Origin: Atherix ibis
Taxonomy: Eukaryota; Arthropoda; Insecta; Diptera; Athericidae
Reading direction: 5' to 3'
DNA: 64,000 nucleotides
NCBI GenBank assembly: GCA_958298945.1
Contig: OY282605.1
Span: forward strand, 6,285,811 to 6,349,810
Shown one piece after another: positions 1-12,789 of the stretch. Position 1 is the stretch's first letter. The number at the start of each line of letters is the position of its first letter. The notes beneath the pieces were generated by a model. The model did no database searches. It was not told where the DNA came from and saw nothing but the letters and a program-made list of their open reading frames with translations. Made by a program: the position numbers and the translations under genes.

Positions 1-136
1 ATCTGATTATTCTTTGAAAATTCTGAGTCGGTTGTATCTTCGGGTTTTGGCGAATCCGCTTACCTGGACAATGAATTTACAAGGTTTCTTACCGTAGCCC
101 AATGAGCGGAGTACAAATCACAGTACTCTTAAAATC

Positions 137-199
137 AAAATCAGTAACACGGGAATTGGGGTACCGAAATTGTACCCCAATTCCCGTGTTACTAATTTT
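137..199. repeat. Hairpin: 27-bp inverted arms, one mismatch
   Basis: Arms 137-163 and 173-199 pair around a 9-nt loop. The central 21 bp (143-163 against 173-193) are perfectly complementary and contain CACGGGAATTGGGGTA. A partial third copy (GGGAATTGGGGCAAC) follows at 201-215. Possibly the tip of a foldback element; no target duplication was identified. Confidence 0.8.
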
Positions 200-479
200 T
201 GGGAATTGGGGCAACATGGTGGCTGTGGTTAATAGCCATATCGGGAGATATCGGATCTTATCTCAGGGGTTTAGATAATCGGCTTTTGACATCACAGGTT
301 TAGATAGGTCGCGTCACAAACAATTGAAGTGATCAGCTTGTCACTGGTTGCTTACTGTTAATCTGTTGGCGGTGCGTTGATAGAGCATATCTCAATCCCT
401 ATAGTTGTAGACAGCCCGTGGTATTATATCTAACGATAGTCATAATACGTAAAACAATAGTACTTTACTGTCAATTCTG

Positions 480-800
480 AGCGCCACGACCGTATGATAA
501 ACCGTATTTTTTGGCCTGAATAATGAAAATTCTAATCTAAACCATATGTGGTTTCAACAAAACGGCATCTCGTGCCACACAACATCGCCAATTTCAGCTT
601 TATTACGAGAAAATTTTGAATTTTTGTGATGTCAATTAACCTTTAAGATTGTTCGATTTCACACTATTAAATTTTTTATGATAAGACTACCTGAAAGATT
701 GTGCTTACGTTAGCAATCTTCAAATTTTGGTGCATTTAAAACCAATTCATCTAAAATTACCTCCAAAGAATCGTGTTTTGCTAGAAGTCTCGTCGTAAAA
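480..800 (+). mobile_element. D,D41D-type mariner relic (C-terminal transposase part)
   Basis: Frame-broken reading gives LWFQQNGISCHTTSP, then a decayed ...DFTLLNF block and DYLKDCAYV. These match the second and third catalytic blocks of the copy at 63360. Several stops; dead. Confidence 0.65.
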
Positions 801-3600
801 ATATTTGCATTTAAAGTGTGCTTTTTTTAATTTTACTTCTTGAAGTACAAATTGGATTGTTCTTTATGAGCAGAAAAAAAATAAAGTAACTTGAATTATT
901 TTAAGAAATTAACACTATCCTTTCTTCAAAACGGACAATATAATTTTTTTCCAAAAAAAACGACCTAAAAAACGCACCTAACAAAACGTTTCTCAATTTT
1001 CCATCAAATCAAAGTTGTTTTTTTTATAAATTTTCTAACAGATTATGTAATTAAAAATAATATATTAGTTAAAATTTCCATTTAAAAATTATATAATCAA
1101 GATTAGGGAAAATTTATATAAGAAAAACAAAAAGTTCAATATAAAATATTTCATTACTGCAAAAAAGCGACGTTAATTCTAAAAAAAACTAATTAAAAAT
1201 AATAACTTAAAATCAATATTATTCAAAAACTAAACAATTAATTATGAATTTTTGGACTATATAAACTTATAAGATTTAAAAGATTAGAACTAAATAATAA
1301 ATTAACCCTAAAAATCCAACCCCTTCTCCCCCCCCCCTCCAAAAAGCTAGTAAGCAAACACCATATTGATCCCTAAACATTTTTAGTGTAATAACTTTTC
1401 ATCCTTGTATCTTTTATGGCATGTTTTATCTTGAATTAAATATCTTCTCGAAAAATACCATCCGAAAAAAAAAATTCTAAATTTTGTATAAATAACACGA
1501 TAGTTTGATAATAAATGACAAACGATGAAAACTAAATGGACAGAATAAGTGAGGGTGTCATTTTATTATCGAATTTTGGGCAACAGTAATAAGACAACCA
1601 CCCCTGTTGCCGCAATTCATAAACATTATTTTTATCCACACAACAGGCAGACTTTAACAGCCAACACCTACTGCACATATTTGGTAATGTAAAATAAAAT
1701 AATAAAAACGAAAGAAACGAAGAGAAAATAAACTGAGGTGATAAAGGTGCTGACAAACATTATGGCCAAAGATAAAAGCAGTAGTCCGTCCCCACAGTTG
1801 GAAATTTGTGGCATTTACTCTTGGCGTTATATAGCAGCAGGCGTGATAATAAACAATTTCACTTCTCGTGCATATGCATAAGATGGCAGTACTGATGGTG
1901 ATGGTGGTTGTACTCGTCGTAGTTGTTAGCCTAAAAAATATTCTAATGTCCTCCTAATTGTTCACAAAAATATGTGACTCACATGATAATATAAATTTAC
2001 GTTTCCTTATTTAGAGAATTTCGTGCTGAGTAACCCTATTCCTGGATTTTGATTGTCGTTTGCATACACAGACGACCAACCACTGTATTATGAATAAAAC
2101 TAAACCCAAACCAAAGTTATGCATTATGCATGCTCGTGCATCATCGTGGTCTACACCTCACTTCCTAATCACAATTTTATGCAACAAGACTGTTGATTCT
2201 ATTCTATGATGGTCACTTCCACTAACGTCTCGGTACCTTCTTAACTTTGTTGGAATGGAATTTGGAAAATTTGAATCTTAACCAGCGGTGTTCGTTTTAT
2301 ATTTGCCGCCACCATTCGGAATCATTCTCTCATTGGTCAAAATTTATAAACTTCATCATGCAAATTAATTACAAATTTCTCTCATTCTCTCCATATTCTC
2401 CCATCTACCCTCCCGCTTCCGAACTTTCTATTCTCATTCCACTTTTGCATAAATTAATTAATTTTTAACCTCAAAAAAAAAAAAAAAAAACCATAAATAA
2501 ACAAAACAAAAGGTGTGTGTTTTTTAAACAATCATTCATAAATAATATTTAAGGATATTCATTCACATAACCAAATATTTTTATATTTATATTTGTCCAT
2601 AAATTTTTATTTTCTAAATTTTATGATAATTTTTTATTCTTAAAAATTCCTCTTTTCAAGGGTAGTTTTAAGTTTAAATTTTATAGACCCACCAATACAT
2701 TAATAGAATTTAATGATTCTTTTTTAAATTAATTTAATGCAAATTCTTTGACAAATATTCGACAAATTTTACAGAAGAGTTTTCAATTTAAAGAAAAAAT
2801 TCCATACTAATTAATTGGAATTCCGTTCAGGTGGATCTGTAATTTTAACATTGCTTTTGACTTTCTGTTACGGACGGATTCAGAAAATGTTAAAAGTTAT
2901 TAATATTATTGCAGTTATTATTATTATGGAAATTATTTCTAATTAGTATAAGTTTGGAAACTTATATATTATATCTTCGCAGCTAATTTCATCCAATTGA
3001 TCATCGTGTCTTTTTAAAGAGCAGGTGAGTTTGGCAATTTTTTGTCTACTATGGTAAAAGTGTGAAAGAGGCTCTTTTTTTTTTTTTGTTAAAAAAAATA
3101 TTCCAACTCGTATTTTTTGAGTTCAACAATTAACTTGACAATAACACACTTCATCAAATATAATATCTTCCCACACGTAGAATAATGTTGCCAAATGACC
3201 GCATGGTCAAGACTCTCTGAAGTAACCCCTGGCACATGACTACGGGATCTTATATACAAACAAACAGATAATATGAAATTTTCCAATAGTCTATAATTTA
3301 AGGTATACAAGAAAATTTTTAAGCAGCTGCTATTACTGTCGGGTCGCCGGTAACTAATTTCTTTTCCAAAAATTATTATTAGCTTCGAGAATGATTTTTT
3401 TCTAACAAGTAAATTGTAACAAACAGATTTTCATCATAAATAAAGTTATAATATTCTGGAGTAATGAAGTGGGAGTAAACCACCCAACGTGAGTTCTTTT
3501 GCGGAGGATCTTAGATTGTATGAGGGCAGTATGATAAGTCAGTGACAAATGCCAAAACATATACCTGATATCAGCAAAATGATATTTTTCTTATTATCCG
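801..3600. other. No gene seen (LSD1 intron 5)
   Basis: AT-rich DNA with short poly-A/T runs and a C-rich tract at about 1320-1340 that would be G-rich on the minus strand. The small ORFs have no recognisable motif or exon-like borders. Confidence 0.5.
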
Positions 3601-3659
3601 ATATTTTTAGAAAGATGTCATACAAAATTTTATAAACATCTGTTTATTAGTTTAGTTTT

Positions 3660-4374
3660 GGCAGTCATTAAGAGCAGACCAAGTTTGTGCTTTTTTTATA
3701 ACTGTGAAAAAAGTGAAATTTTTACTAAAGTGGAAAAACATATTTTTTGGGAGAAAAAAAAAACTTTAACTGATATCAAAACTAAGCTTGACAAATTCAA
3801 TGAAGAATCCTCTCACCATCGCATTGAATGATTCAAATGTGAATTGCACTGAGCGCCCAGGACGTCAAATTTAAGTTAGCATTGAATAAATGATTTTAAA
3901 AAATCTATGATATCCTTTTAAAAGACCATCAAATGAAATTGTATGAGATAGCTAACATTGGAAAACATCTCAAAAGAACGTGTAGGCAACATCTTACATG
4001 AAATTTTAAGTATTTTAACAAAATTTGCGTTTGCTAACACGTATTCGTGTAACGACTTCAATGGAGTATTTATACATTTTGAAGTGTAATTCAATAAAAT
4101 TTTTGCATCGACCATAACACACCAGAAACTAAACTTCAGTCAAAACAATTAACTTCTACTAGCAACCCTGAACCATGGAAAGAAATTTGCGTTCAATTTT
4201 GAAATTATAGCCGTAACTGACGCCTATTTAGTAGAGTTTGACAATTGTTACTACACGGATATTATAATGAAGTGTATCGAGCTAAAAGGAGACTATGTTA
4301 AAAAATATATCAATTTTAATTTAATAAATTAATTCTTTGTTTCATTTATCATTGACTTATCAGACTAACCTCGT
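3660..4374 (+). mobile_element. Decayed D,D34D mariner relic
   Basis: Broken frames give ISKERVGNILHEIL (mariner HTH) and near the end [15 protein letters not shown], the C-terminus seen in the mariners at 39317 and 48063. The right end reads GACTTATCAGACTAACCTCG next to TA, like a mariner terminal repeat. Left end not resolved. Confidence 0.7.
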
Positions 4375-4439
4375 AAGGACTCGATACTATTTTCTTTACG
4401 TAACGCACTTGTGAATCATGTTTCCATTAAGGTAGAAAG

Positions 4440-4830
4440 GGGTAGGATATGCTTGGCATAGTTTGAAAATAATATGACAACAATAATATATTATTTATGA
4501 AGAAAAAAGGAAGCTCTTTAGTTTCCAAAAGAACACAACATGCTAGACACGAACAAAAGCCTGGAAAATATCGAATACTCTTTCGTTTAAAGAGAGGATG
4601 CAATGTAGTCAACAACGCGTTGGTACTGTTGGACTCTGGAGAGTTCAGATTGGAAGCCAAATTGGTGATTAAAAATATTTTTTGCATTATTAAGGACTGA
4701 ATAAGGTTGTTTTAAAAGAAGTTTTTCAAAAAATTTACCAAGAATTAGAAGGAGGGCTAATAGGTTTATATGAAGATGGAGAATTCAAGAGTTCATCTGG
4801 CTTAGATCTAATTTTAATATCTGTGCGCAG
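4440..4830 (-). mobile_element. Jockey-type reverse transcriptase relic, minus strand
   Basis: Diverged counterpart of 33740-34080: the same order of blocks (GAAGCTCTTTAGTTTCC, GAGGATGCAATGTAGTCAAC, CCAAGAATTAGAAGGAGGGC) at lower identity. It is an older copy of the same retrotransposon family. Confidence 0.6.
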
Positions 4831-4984
4831 GATACCATTCAGGACAGCCACTTGGACGCTAATTTTAATATATTCACACTTAATTTTATCTTAAAATATT
4901 GTATTTTTTTTTTATGAAGAAATTCATTTGTAAATATTTATCGGCAAATAAAAAAATTTTGAATGTTGTGTCCTGATATATTTC

Positions 4985-5075
4985 TTGACATAAGTCAATG
5001 TTCCACAGGGAAGTAGACTTGGCCCCATCCCAAACATTATTTTACATCTGATATTTCAATATGTAAATGATACGG
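4985..5075 (+). mobile_element. Short reverse transcriptase fragment, plus strand
   Basis: Encodes VPQGSRLGPIPNIILHLIF, the VPQGS block that precedes the catalytic YxDD of non-LTR reverse transcriptases. It is opposite in orientation to the neighbouring relic at 4440-4830, so the two are separate pieces. Confidence 0.5.
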
Positions 5076-5079
5076 CCCG

Positions 5080-5400
5080 ACAAGCATTTTGCAAAAATTT
5101 CCAACACGCTTCCGAAATTCTCAAAATCCAAATCCTAATGGACTCCAGAACGAACGGACATATGACCACGGAACTTTTACTGTGTTTCTGGTGAGTCACT
5201 ATAGACGTATGTGGCCTTGCGTTGTACTGATGGAGCATAACACCTCTCCTGTTGGCCAATTTTGCCCGCTTCTGGTCAATCGCTAGCTTCAACCGATCCA
5301 ATTATTAACAGTAGAGGTCCGAATTTTGTGCTTGGCCATATCGAAGCAGCTCATAGCAGATTATGTTATTGGCAGTGAAATACCACAAGACACTGAAGTT
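5080..5400 (-). mobile_element. Cecropia-like mariner relic
   Basis: Minus-strand reading includes DRLKLAIDQKRAKLANRRGV and HQYNARPHTSIVTHQK, the second catalytic block with D changed to Y. The frame then breaks. Confidence 0.6.
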
Positions 5401-7470
5401 CGGACAAACACTTGAAAAGGAAGATACCATTAATAACTTCGACTTCTAAACACACGGCCTTAACTTACAGCAAAGTAAACTTTTATAGAATGCTCTACTA
5501 AAAACCTATTTGCACTTACGGACTAGAATTTTAATCGTGTACTTAAAAATTATTTTAAAAATATTCACAAAACCTTACGGAAAAAGGAGTAATTTGCAAT
5601 TTTGTTTAAAAAATTCTTTACACATCAAAACAAAACTTACTTAAAAACCAATAACATTATTAATATTTATGGGAGATGATTTTTCAGTAGCATCGAAAGA
5701 CGACAATACAAAAACATTCACATTTAACTACCGCAAAGGTTTCAGAACAAATTGCACAAATCAAAACCTGTCCGAGAAGTGAAAAATGGAAACGGAAAAT
5801 ATAAGGCATAACGTGGATGATTCGATATTTGTCATTGAAATATAAACGATTAGCCTGTCAGTTGTCATCTGCAACGAGCGAGGATAAATAGTCCAAGAAG
5901 TCATGATGTCTAGATACACGAGCGCCTAAACGGACACTGCCCAGAATGGAGCAACTCTTGTCGTGTCATATTACAAAACATCTTTTCAATATGCCACATG
6001 AATAGGTAACCTTATCGACCTAGGAGGTGGTGACTCCAACGGTCCAAAAAGTTGTTCAACTATCGTTTGGACTATATTGATGAAGCAGCAAAATATAGTC
6101 TAAGAAATGGTAAATGGTAAGTAGGAGCCACAATTGCCGTCACAACAGTATATGAATTCCAGTGTAGCTCATTGCGGCGAATAATTGTCGCATTATGACC
6201 GAACTTATGCAAGTATCAATCGACCAACTCTTTGTCGACACAATCGGCCGCATTGACCATGGCGACAGGCTCTGCTCTGTGGTTCCAGCCTTGGACTTGG
6301 ACTTCGTCTTTCTTAGCCAGGCCACATAGATTTATGGCTTTCGAATATAAAATTTGTAAAGTACACTCGTAAATATGTCCTCCTAATGATGACTATATAT
6401 TATTCGGATTCAGTGGGAGTGCTTTGTACATAATGTTTCTAGTCAACGGACGTACTCGTACATATTCTGTTCGGTTATATTACGTTCTCTTCATTTCGGT
6501 GCAATTCAATTCAATTCTGTCCTGTTTTATTTTGATCCGTTTTTGTTCTGCCGATCCCGCGGGCGCCCCCTAAACATTCAAATACATACTTATGTGTGGC
6601 TTGTCTCTGTCTCTGCTTTTAGATCATCGGATTCTAGTATGCTCGACTTACTTTCAATAATAAATATTCAAAGAAAAAGGAGAGGGACAAGATCGTCATC
6701 TCATTTAAATGCTCTAAAAACTACATATCTTCAGATCTACTGAAATAGATCTCTACGGTTCTAGTGTAGGTTCATTTTTGGAAGCAACTCAAGTGAAGTT
6801 TATTTTCACCAGTAATTTATCTTTTCAATAATTGCTCATTTGTGTTCCTTTTGAATACGGCCATCTGATCCTCGTAGAGTTTTTCAGTCTGGCTTATACA
6901 GTTTTTTAACAAAGCGAACAAATGCACAATAACTAATGGGAAAATTCTTTCATAAAAAAAGTTATACAGTTTTTTCTATGAAATTTTAATTATATTGAAA
7001 ATAATGCAGTTAATAAACTATTCGTAAAACAGGATTGTCAAATGGCCTTATAGTCATGGCGCTGCATTATGGTGCCTAGTTCATGTTCCAAAAACCTTAG
7101 ATAAAAGCCAAAAAATCCCACTTTTTAGTTATTGCTCCCAGAAATCAGCGAGTATTTTACAACTGGGAAATGTCGATTTTTCGGAAAAACATTTCCCGAC
7201 AACTGTTTGGAACCACCGCCCACACTTTTACGACGAATTCTTTTGTTATTGTAGATTGTATTTTTTTTTTTTGAACAGTTAAAAGAATTGAAAGAAATAC
7301 CCATAACGTTTTTTTTACAAATTTATTTGTTGAAAAAGGAACTGCATACATTGCGACATGTGTTTGGATCCATTAGCAATAGTTTATTTAAATTTCAAGT
7401 TAAAGGAAAATTTAAGAATGGTAAAAGGGAAAAAATAAGTAGTTAAGAAATTGGCCAAATTAAAGTGCCC
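5401..7470. other. No gene seen; one possible coding relic at 6130-6345
   Basis: Mostly unstructured AT-rich DNA. The minus strand of 6130-6345 reads, with one stop, INLCGLAKKDEVQVQGWN, then AADCVDKELVD and HKFGHNATIIRRNELHW. That is more protein-like than its surroundings, but I do not recognise it. Confidence 0.35.
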
Positions 7471-7474
7471 CAAA

Positions 7475-7905
7475 GCCAAGGTTTTTTTTAGAGAACTTGA
7501 GACAGAAGTCATAATGTGGTGCGAAGTCTTTTGAGAGATCCAGAAAATTATGGCCAACAACAAAAGCGAAAAACCAAAGCATCTAATTATGGCGTGAGCG
7601 TAAAATTGATTAAATGAAAAGTTGGAATGTGTTTTGGTATGCCTTCAGTGAATTTTTTAGGCTTCGGAAATTTTGAAAAAATCCTCTCTTAACAAGATTT
7701 CACCTAAAAGCGCGGCTATAATTTGCGCAACAATACATGAATGAAAATACAGATTGGAAAGATGCCATATTTTTGGTTCGATTCAGTTATGATCTGGGGG
7801 AGTCATCCCTCAATTTCGCTAAAATAGGACTTACCCCTTTATCTGTCGCACAAATAATTTCACACCAATACAACCTACAACAATAAAAATATTCTTAAAA
7901 GTCTA
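7475..7905 (+). mobile_element. Tc1-like transposon relic
   Basis: Plus-strand reading with stops: NPLLTRFHLKARL, FAQQYMNENTDWKDAIF and then SVMIWGS after a frameshift. These fit the Tc1 blocks KARLxFAxxH, DWxxVIFSDE and SVMVWG. Ends not resolved. Confidence 0.5.
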
Positions 7906-7939
7906 GGTGCTGGTTCTAAACAGTTGTCCGGCGGTGTAT

Positions 7940-8935
7940 TTTCTAATTTTTTTTTTTAGATTATTGAGGTACAGGGGGAAACCTTCAAAAGGTTCTCGAC
8001 TGGGAGGCCTTCTACCTGTCAGACGAGTTATGCAACATTTTTACCTCGCTAAAACCTAACCTGTACCTCTACCCTTGCTCCCGGAACGATGGTTCCCCGG
8101 CGGCACTCTTTGTAAATACTACTTCGCCGGGGCGTTCTTATAATATTTTACTATTTATTATATTTTACTGCTGTCCCGATGTTATGACGCCTCGCGGCCT
8201 TTTCTTCGTACGTGGTGTGAAGATCCTTGATGATAGATTCCACGTACTCTGCAACTTTGTTCCAAGCCGATTGGTTCTTCAGCATGCACTCCACTATGTT
8301 TTCTGGACTGATGGAACGGTCCAGATTTTTCTCCAGTTCTGCCCGTGTCCCCTCGTAAAAGGAGCATTGGAAGAACACGTGTTCTGCATCTTTCAGCACA
8401 TCGTAGCAACGATAACAGTTTGGGGACTCTGTTCTCTTGAATCTGTGCAAGTATGCCCGAAAGCATCCATGTCCAGTCAAGAGTTGGGTGATGTAATACC
8501 CGACTTCCCTGTGCAGGCGAGTGACCCATTTGGTGACATCTGCGATCAGTCGATGGGTCCACCGACCCTTCGTCGAGGTGTCCCATCTTTCTTGCCAGAG
8601 GCGAAGACTCTCGGGTCTCTCCTCTTCACAGAGGACCTTTCGCCGCTCTTCCTTCTTCCTGCCAGGATATCGATGGGTGGGCATGATGCCAAAACGTTGA
8701 CCGCATCGTGTGATACCGTTCGGTATGCTGACGCCACTCTGATTGCTGAGAGCCGCTGGACTGATGACATTTTCTTGCGGTATGTTGTTAGCTCTAGCGA
8801 TTTCGCTCACACTGGTGCTCCGTATAGTAGGACGGAGGTAACTACAGTTACCAGTAGTCGTCTTCGAATTTGCCTGGGGCCTCCGATATTGGGCATTATC
8901 CGCGAAAGTGCGCCCTGTACTGCTGATGCCTTACG
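7940..8935 (-). mobile_element. R1-clade non-LTR retrotransposon, 3' end
   Basis: The minus-strand ORF 8810-8151 (219 codons with an upstream extension) encodes the C-terminal part of an R1-type ORF2. It reads LRLWQERWDTSTKGRWTHRL and VGYYITQLLTGHGCFRAYLH, then a zinc-knuckle-like C-x2-C-x7-H-x4-C (NCYRCYDVLKDAEHVFFQC), the usual order after the reverse transcriptase of R1/Waldo-type elements. The 3' UTR runs to about 7960 and ends in an antisense poly(T) tract at 7949-7958, i.e. a poly(A) tail. It is 5' truncated, as is typical of target-primed reverse transcription. Confidence 0.85.
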
Positions 8936-9805
8936 TTAGAAGATGACCGACGTCAGCGGATGGTAAGGGTGAGTTTCCAAAAAATTTCCTTTTTTAAAAA
9001 CCTTCGTGATTAAAAGGTTATGTCAAATATTGTGGAGAACAGAATCAGCACATGTCACTGAAGATGATGATTAGAATTGGAAATTGCAATCTCTACCGAC
9101 ATTTTGAATATTTACAGCTCACCATAATATGGAACTGCCCTAAAAGGAAAGATTCCACAATGAAGTTCACGGTTATGAGGGAGGGGGACGCGACTAAAAA
9201 TAGTAAGTAATTATTAAGAAAAAAAGATTTTTAAAAAAAATAATTAGTACCCATTATGACAAGAAAATACAATTAATTCTACACCAATCTCGTATAAATA
9301 AGATTGGTGGTGGCTTTTCTGTTTCAATGACATTTCACTTCAACTTTTTATGTAGGATAAATAGTTTTTTTTTTTTTTTAGAATAAATTCTCAAATAGTT
9401 TTTTCAACATTTTTTTAACATTTGCTTTAAAGAAAATTATTAATTTTAAGCACATGTCAATTTGTTGAATCACTACCAATTACAAGCATATTCGGTTACT
9501 CAGAGTGCAGTGTACAATGTTATTTCGATTTTTTTAGCTAAACATCTGCTCCTTATTTGTTAATCTTTTACCCTACAAATTATCCAATAAATATTTTCAA
9601 CGAATAATAAATACTCATATACGAATATATGATACTCGTATAAGTGACAGAATAAATGATATAAATAAATGTGAAAAATGAACAAAAACCTGACACTTTT
9701 TCTGAATTTGTTAAAAAATTTGTTTTAGCCTCGATCTAACAAGGAATCACACCACATCACATCGACATGGTTGATACTTATTTTTATTGACTTGTTTTGG
9801 GAAGC

Positions 9806-9840
9806 GAACAGAACAGAACAGACCAGACCAGACCAGACCA
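9806..9840. repeat. CAGAA/CAGAC pentanucleotide microsatellite
   Basis: Seven consecutive pentamers alternating between AACAG and ACCAG types. Confidence 0.85.
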
Positions 9841-10071
9841 TATTGTCATGTGCAGCCCATGGGGCTAGCCCGCAGTTATATTTCATCGCGCCTGTTTACA
9901 CTTACAGCATTATTTATTGATTCATTTGAATACCAAAAGTCTGGAATTCTCTCAACTTTTTCTCAACTAATATAATAAAATATACTAAAATGCTATTGGA
10001 CAGAACTGAATTTTTGCATATAAAATCGATAAAACATGTCTTCCCAATAATACGTTCCTCTTTTTATTCAC

Positions 10072-10102
<31 letters not shown>
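10072..10102. repeat. (ATT)n microsatellite
   Basis: About ten uninterrupted ATT units. Confidence 0.9.
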
Positions 10103-10535
10103 TCCATTTGATTCATGATATTCTGTCACAATTTCCGTGTTGTAATAAAAAATGGAATACACATTTTTAATATACCACAAGATATATTTTCCTATAATCA
10201 TCAAACGTATTTTACAAGTTATTTTGGATAAAACTATTTATGAACATTTTATTTGTATACAACAACAACAAGAACAAAAAAAAAACAAGGAAATAAATAA
10301 AATAAAATAAATTTTTTTACTAATAGTTGAAATTGTTTCCAATCGCTTTAAATTAAAAGTTTCGAGAACATATGAAATTTGTCCAGATGTTAAATGTCTC
10401 ACAAAATTTATTATGTCAGTCACCAATAAACATTATAAACCGATATATTTTTTTTTTGGTTGATTTCTTTAATTTTTTTCTCTCTCAAATTAACCAGATT
10501 TATTTGATTTTTTTTTAAATCAAAAAAAAAACTAA

Positions 10536-10551
10536 ACACACACACACACAC
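10536..10551. repeat. (CA)n microsatellite
   Basis: Eight CA units following an A-rich tract. Confidence 0.85.
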
Positions 10552-11317
10552 GCATAGAATAGATACAAAAAATGTGGATTAGTTATAAAGATCACTAAAA
10601 CTATATATTCCATTTAAAGTAGATAAATTGTTATTGGTGTCGATAGGTGAATTCGAAACATTTGTAAGGTTTAACGTTATTTTCTTAACTTCCATGCTGT
10701 CAATGTGATTAGACGAAAAAAATGGTTGAATATTCCAATAATTAACATATTATCTTCATAAAAGTCTTTTAGAATAATTTATAAAATAATTTTTTTGTAA
10801 AATTATAAGACAATTTAATTCTTTTGAAAATTGTCTCCTCCATAAATTGTGATCAGAAAAATATGACGCAATTCGAGACGACGCAAATCCAAACGATTTT
10901 TAAATTTCTTTATAATTTTTTTGTTAATTCGTTCTACTTATATAAAAATTTAATGCAGGTTTTGGAATTGTTATACGAAGAGGGCATTCATATTTTTTTA
11001 CAACAATTTTACTAGTTTAGAGTAGTTTCGTTGTACAGCTACGCATAGTTTTGTACCAATATCCTGAAGGATTCAATTGGGATCGCGTTTAGCTGCTCCG
11101 TTACACTTTGTAGCAACATTTGAAAAGCGCACAAAGTAAGATAGTGCTTCCATAGTATTTTGTTAAGACCATCAAATATGGAGCAGAAGAAATTATGATT
11201 TAGGCAAGTTAATATTGTACTTTAAGTAATTATTTATAATCCTTTAAGTGACAGAAAAGAAATGGTATATTTTGCAAAAATGCCTCATTTTTTTTTCGAC
11301 AATTTCTTTTTTTTATA

Positions 11318-12198
11318 CGAAGTCTGTTCAAAAAGTATCAAGAATTTTGTGTTTTTTCAAAAATTATTTATTTATTCATGAATATCTATTTTGTTTCCTT
11401 CAAAGTAATCCCCACCAGATATTATACACTTGTGCCAATGTTTTTTACAATCCTCGAAGCACTTCAAAATATCATTTTTTGTGATCTTCTTCAGCTCCTC
11501 CTTGGATGCCGTCTTTATCTCCTCAATCGTAGCGTAACGTTGTCCCTTCATGGGGCTTTTCTGTTTCGGGAACAAGAAAAAGTCACAGGGGGGCCAGATC
11601 TGGGGAATACGGTGGCTGCGGCATTATTAGTGTGTTGTTTTTGGCCAAAAATAGCAAAAGCCAATTTTTGTTCTTCCACAAATCCGGGCGTTTCTGGCAG
11701 ATTGCTTCGCGCGACTTGCGCATAACTTGCAGGTAATATTCCTTATTGACCGTTCTACCATATGGCAAGAACTCATGATGCACCACGCCCCTGCAGTCGA
11801 AGAAAACTGTAAGCAAAACCATCATATTCGACCGAACTTGGCGCGCTTTTTTCGGTCTTGGCTCGTGCGGCAGCTTCCATTGGGATGATTGAGTTTTGAT
11901 TTCCACGTCATAACCATAAACCCATGATTCGTCACCTCTTATGACCATCTGGAGTCCAACAGCTCCTTAGCAATGTTATGGCGATGCTGTTTTTGGTCGA
12001 AATTGAGCAAAAATCTAAGACGAGCCAAAACACGTTCAAGCAAAGCAGCTGTCAAAAATTAACTGGACATTCAAAATGGCCGAACTTGTCAGCATAAGTG
12101 AGAGACATGAGTACCAACATAACGCCACAAAAATCGAAAATCGAATAAACGTTACCCGCGGAAATTCAAAATTCGCGATACTTTTTGAACAGACCTCG
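11318..12198 (-). mobile_element. Mariner, D,D34D 'ACGAGGTCTG' family, internally deleted copy
   Basis: Bounded by TA and terminal repeats (CGAAGTCTGTTCAAAAAGTA left; TTTTTGAACAGACCTCG right). Transposase blocks on the minus strand: GDESWVYGYD (first catalytic Asp), SSQWKLPHEPRPKKARQ, YSPDLAP and the C-terminus [18 protein letters not shown]. The N-terminal helix-turn-helix region is absent and the HHDNAPAH block is deleted (WLLL joins FLAKNN directly). Dead, and inserted into an older mariner relic on its right. Confidence 0.9.
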
Positions 12199-12570
12199 TA
12201 CATGTTCCCTGAGTCATCGGCGGATGCGTTGCTTCCACTCTTCGTAGCAGTGATTGAAGCCTTCAACTGGAAGCTTCTTCACATCCTCAGTTACACTCTT
12301 TGGATGTTATCGACATTATGAAGATAACGTCCTTTAAGATGTTTTTTTATTGGTCTTGAGGATCAAAATAAGTCACATGGTCGGTCTAGGATCTGGTAAA
12401 TAGGGAGCTGTGGAACCGCAAGAATATCTTTTTCTGCTCAAGGATACGGAATTTTTTTTCGTATAAAGCGACCATTCTTGCAACATTGCACCTCACGAGT
12501 TCCATATTTTCATCTGCCCCTTTAAAAGGTTCAAATTTTTGGCAAGGATTCACTTATTAAGCTCTGTTGG
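12199..12570 (-). mobile_element. Older mariner relic, target of the insertion at 11318-12198
   Basis: Minus strand shows LPDPRPCDLF (from YSPDLAPCDYF), RPIKKHLKGRYLHNVDNIQR and a C-terminal part with YEEWKQRIR-like residues, cut at the TA where the younger element sits. Confidence 0.5.
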
Positions 12571-12789
12571 GTTAGCGGACGAGGATGAAAAATAGACTGG
12601 ACATTTAGGAACGACTAACGGCATAAGCTATATGGAGGAGAAGTCCTCACTATGTGATACTAGTCTCATTATTTTAATGCAACACCTCATAATCTTTAAC
12701 TCATATTTAATATTAAAATTGTTAAGAAAAATTTTTATTACAATATAAAATTAAAATAATTAAGAAAATTTTTTTAACGGATTTTAAAA

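Larger units (their letters stand above)
8936..11317. other. No gene seen; several simple repeats
   Basis: AT-rich. Contains CAGAA/CAGAC pentamers (9806-9840), (ATT)n (10072-10102), (CA)8 (10536-10551) and a 9-bp inverted repeat CACCAATCT/AGATTGGTG at 9282-9309 around TATAAATA. Confidence 0.5.

Noticed and set aside
8184..8939. 251-codon plus-strand ORF
   Set aside because: Antisense to the R1-type retrotransposon ORF, whose zinc-knuckle and RT C-terminal motifs are on the minus strand.
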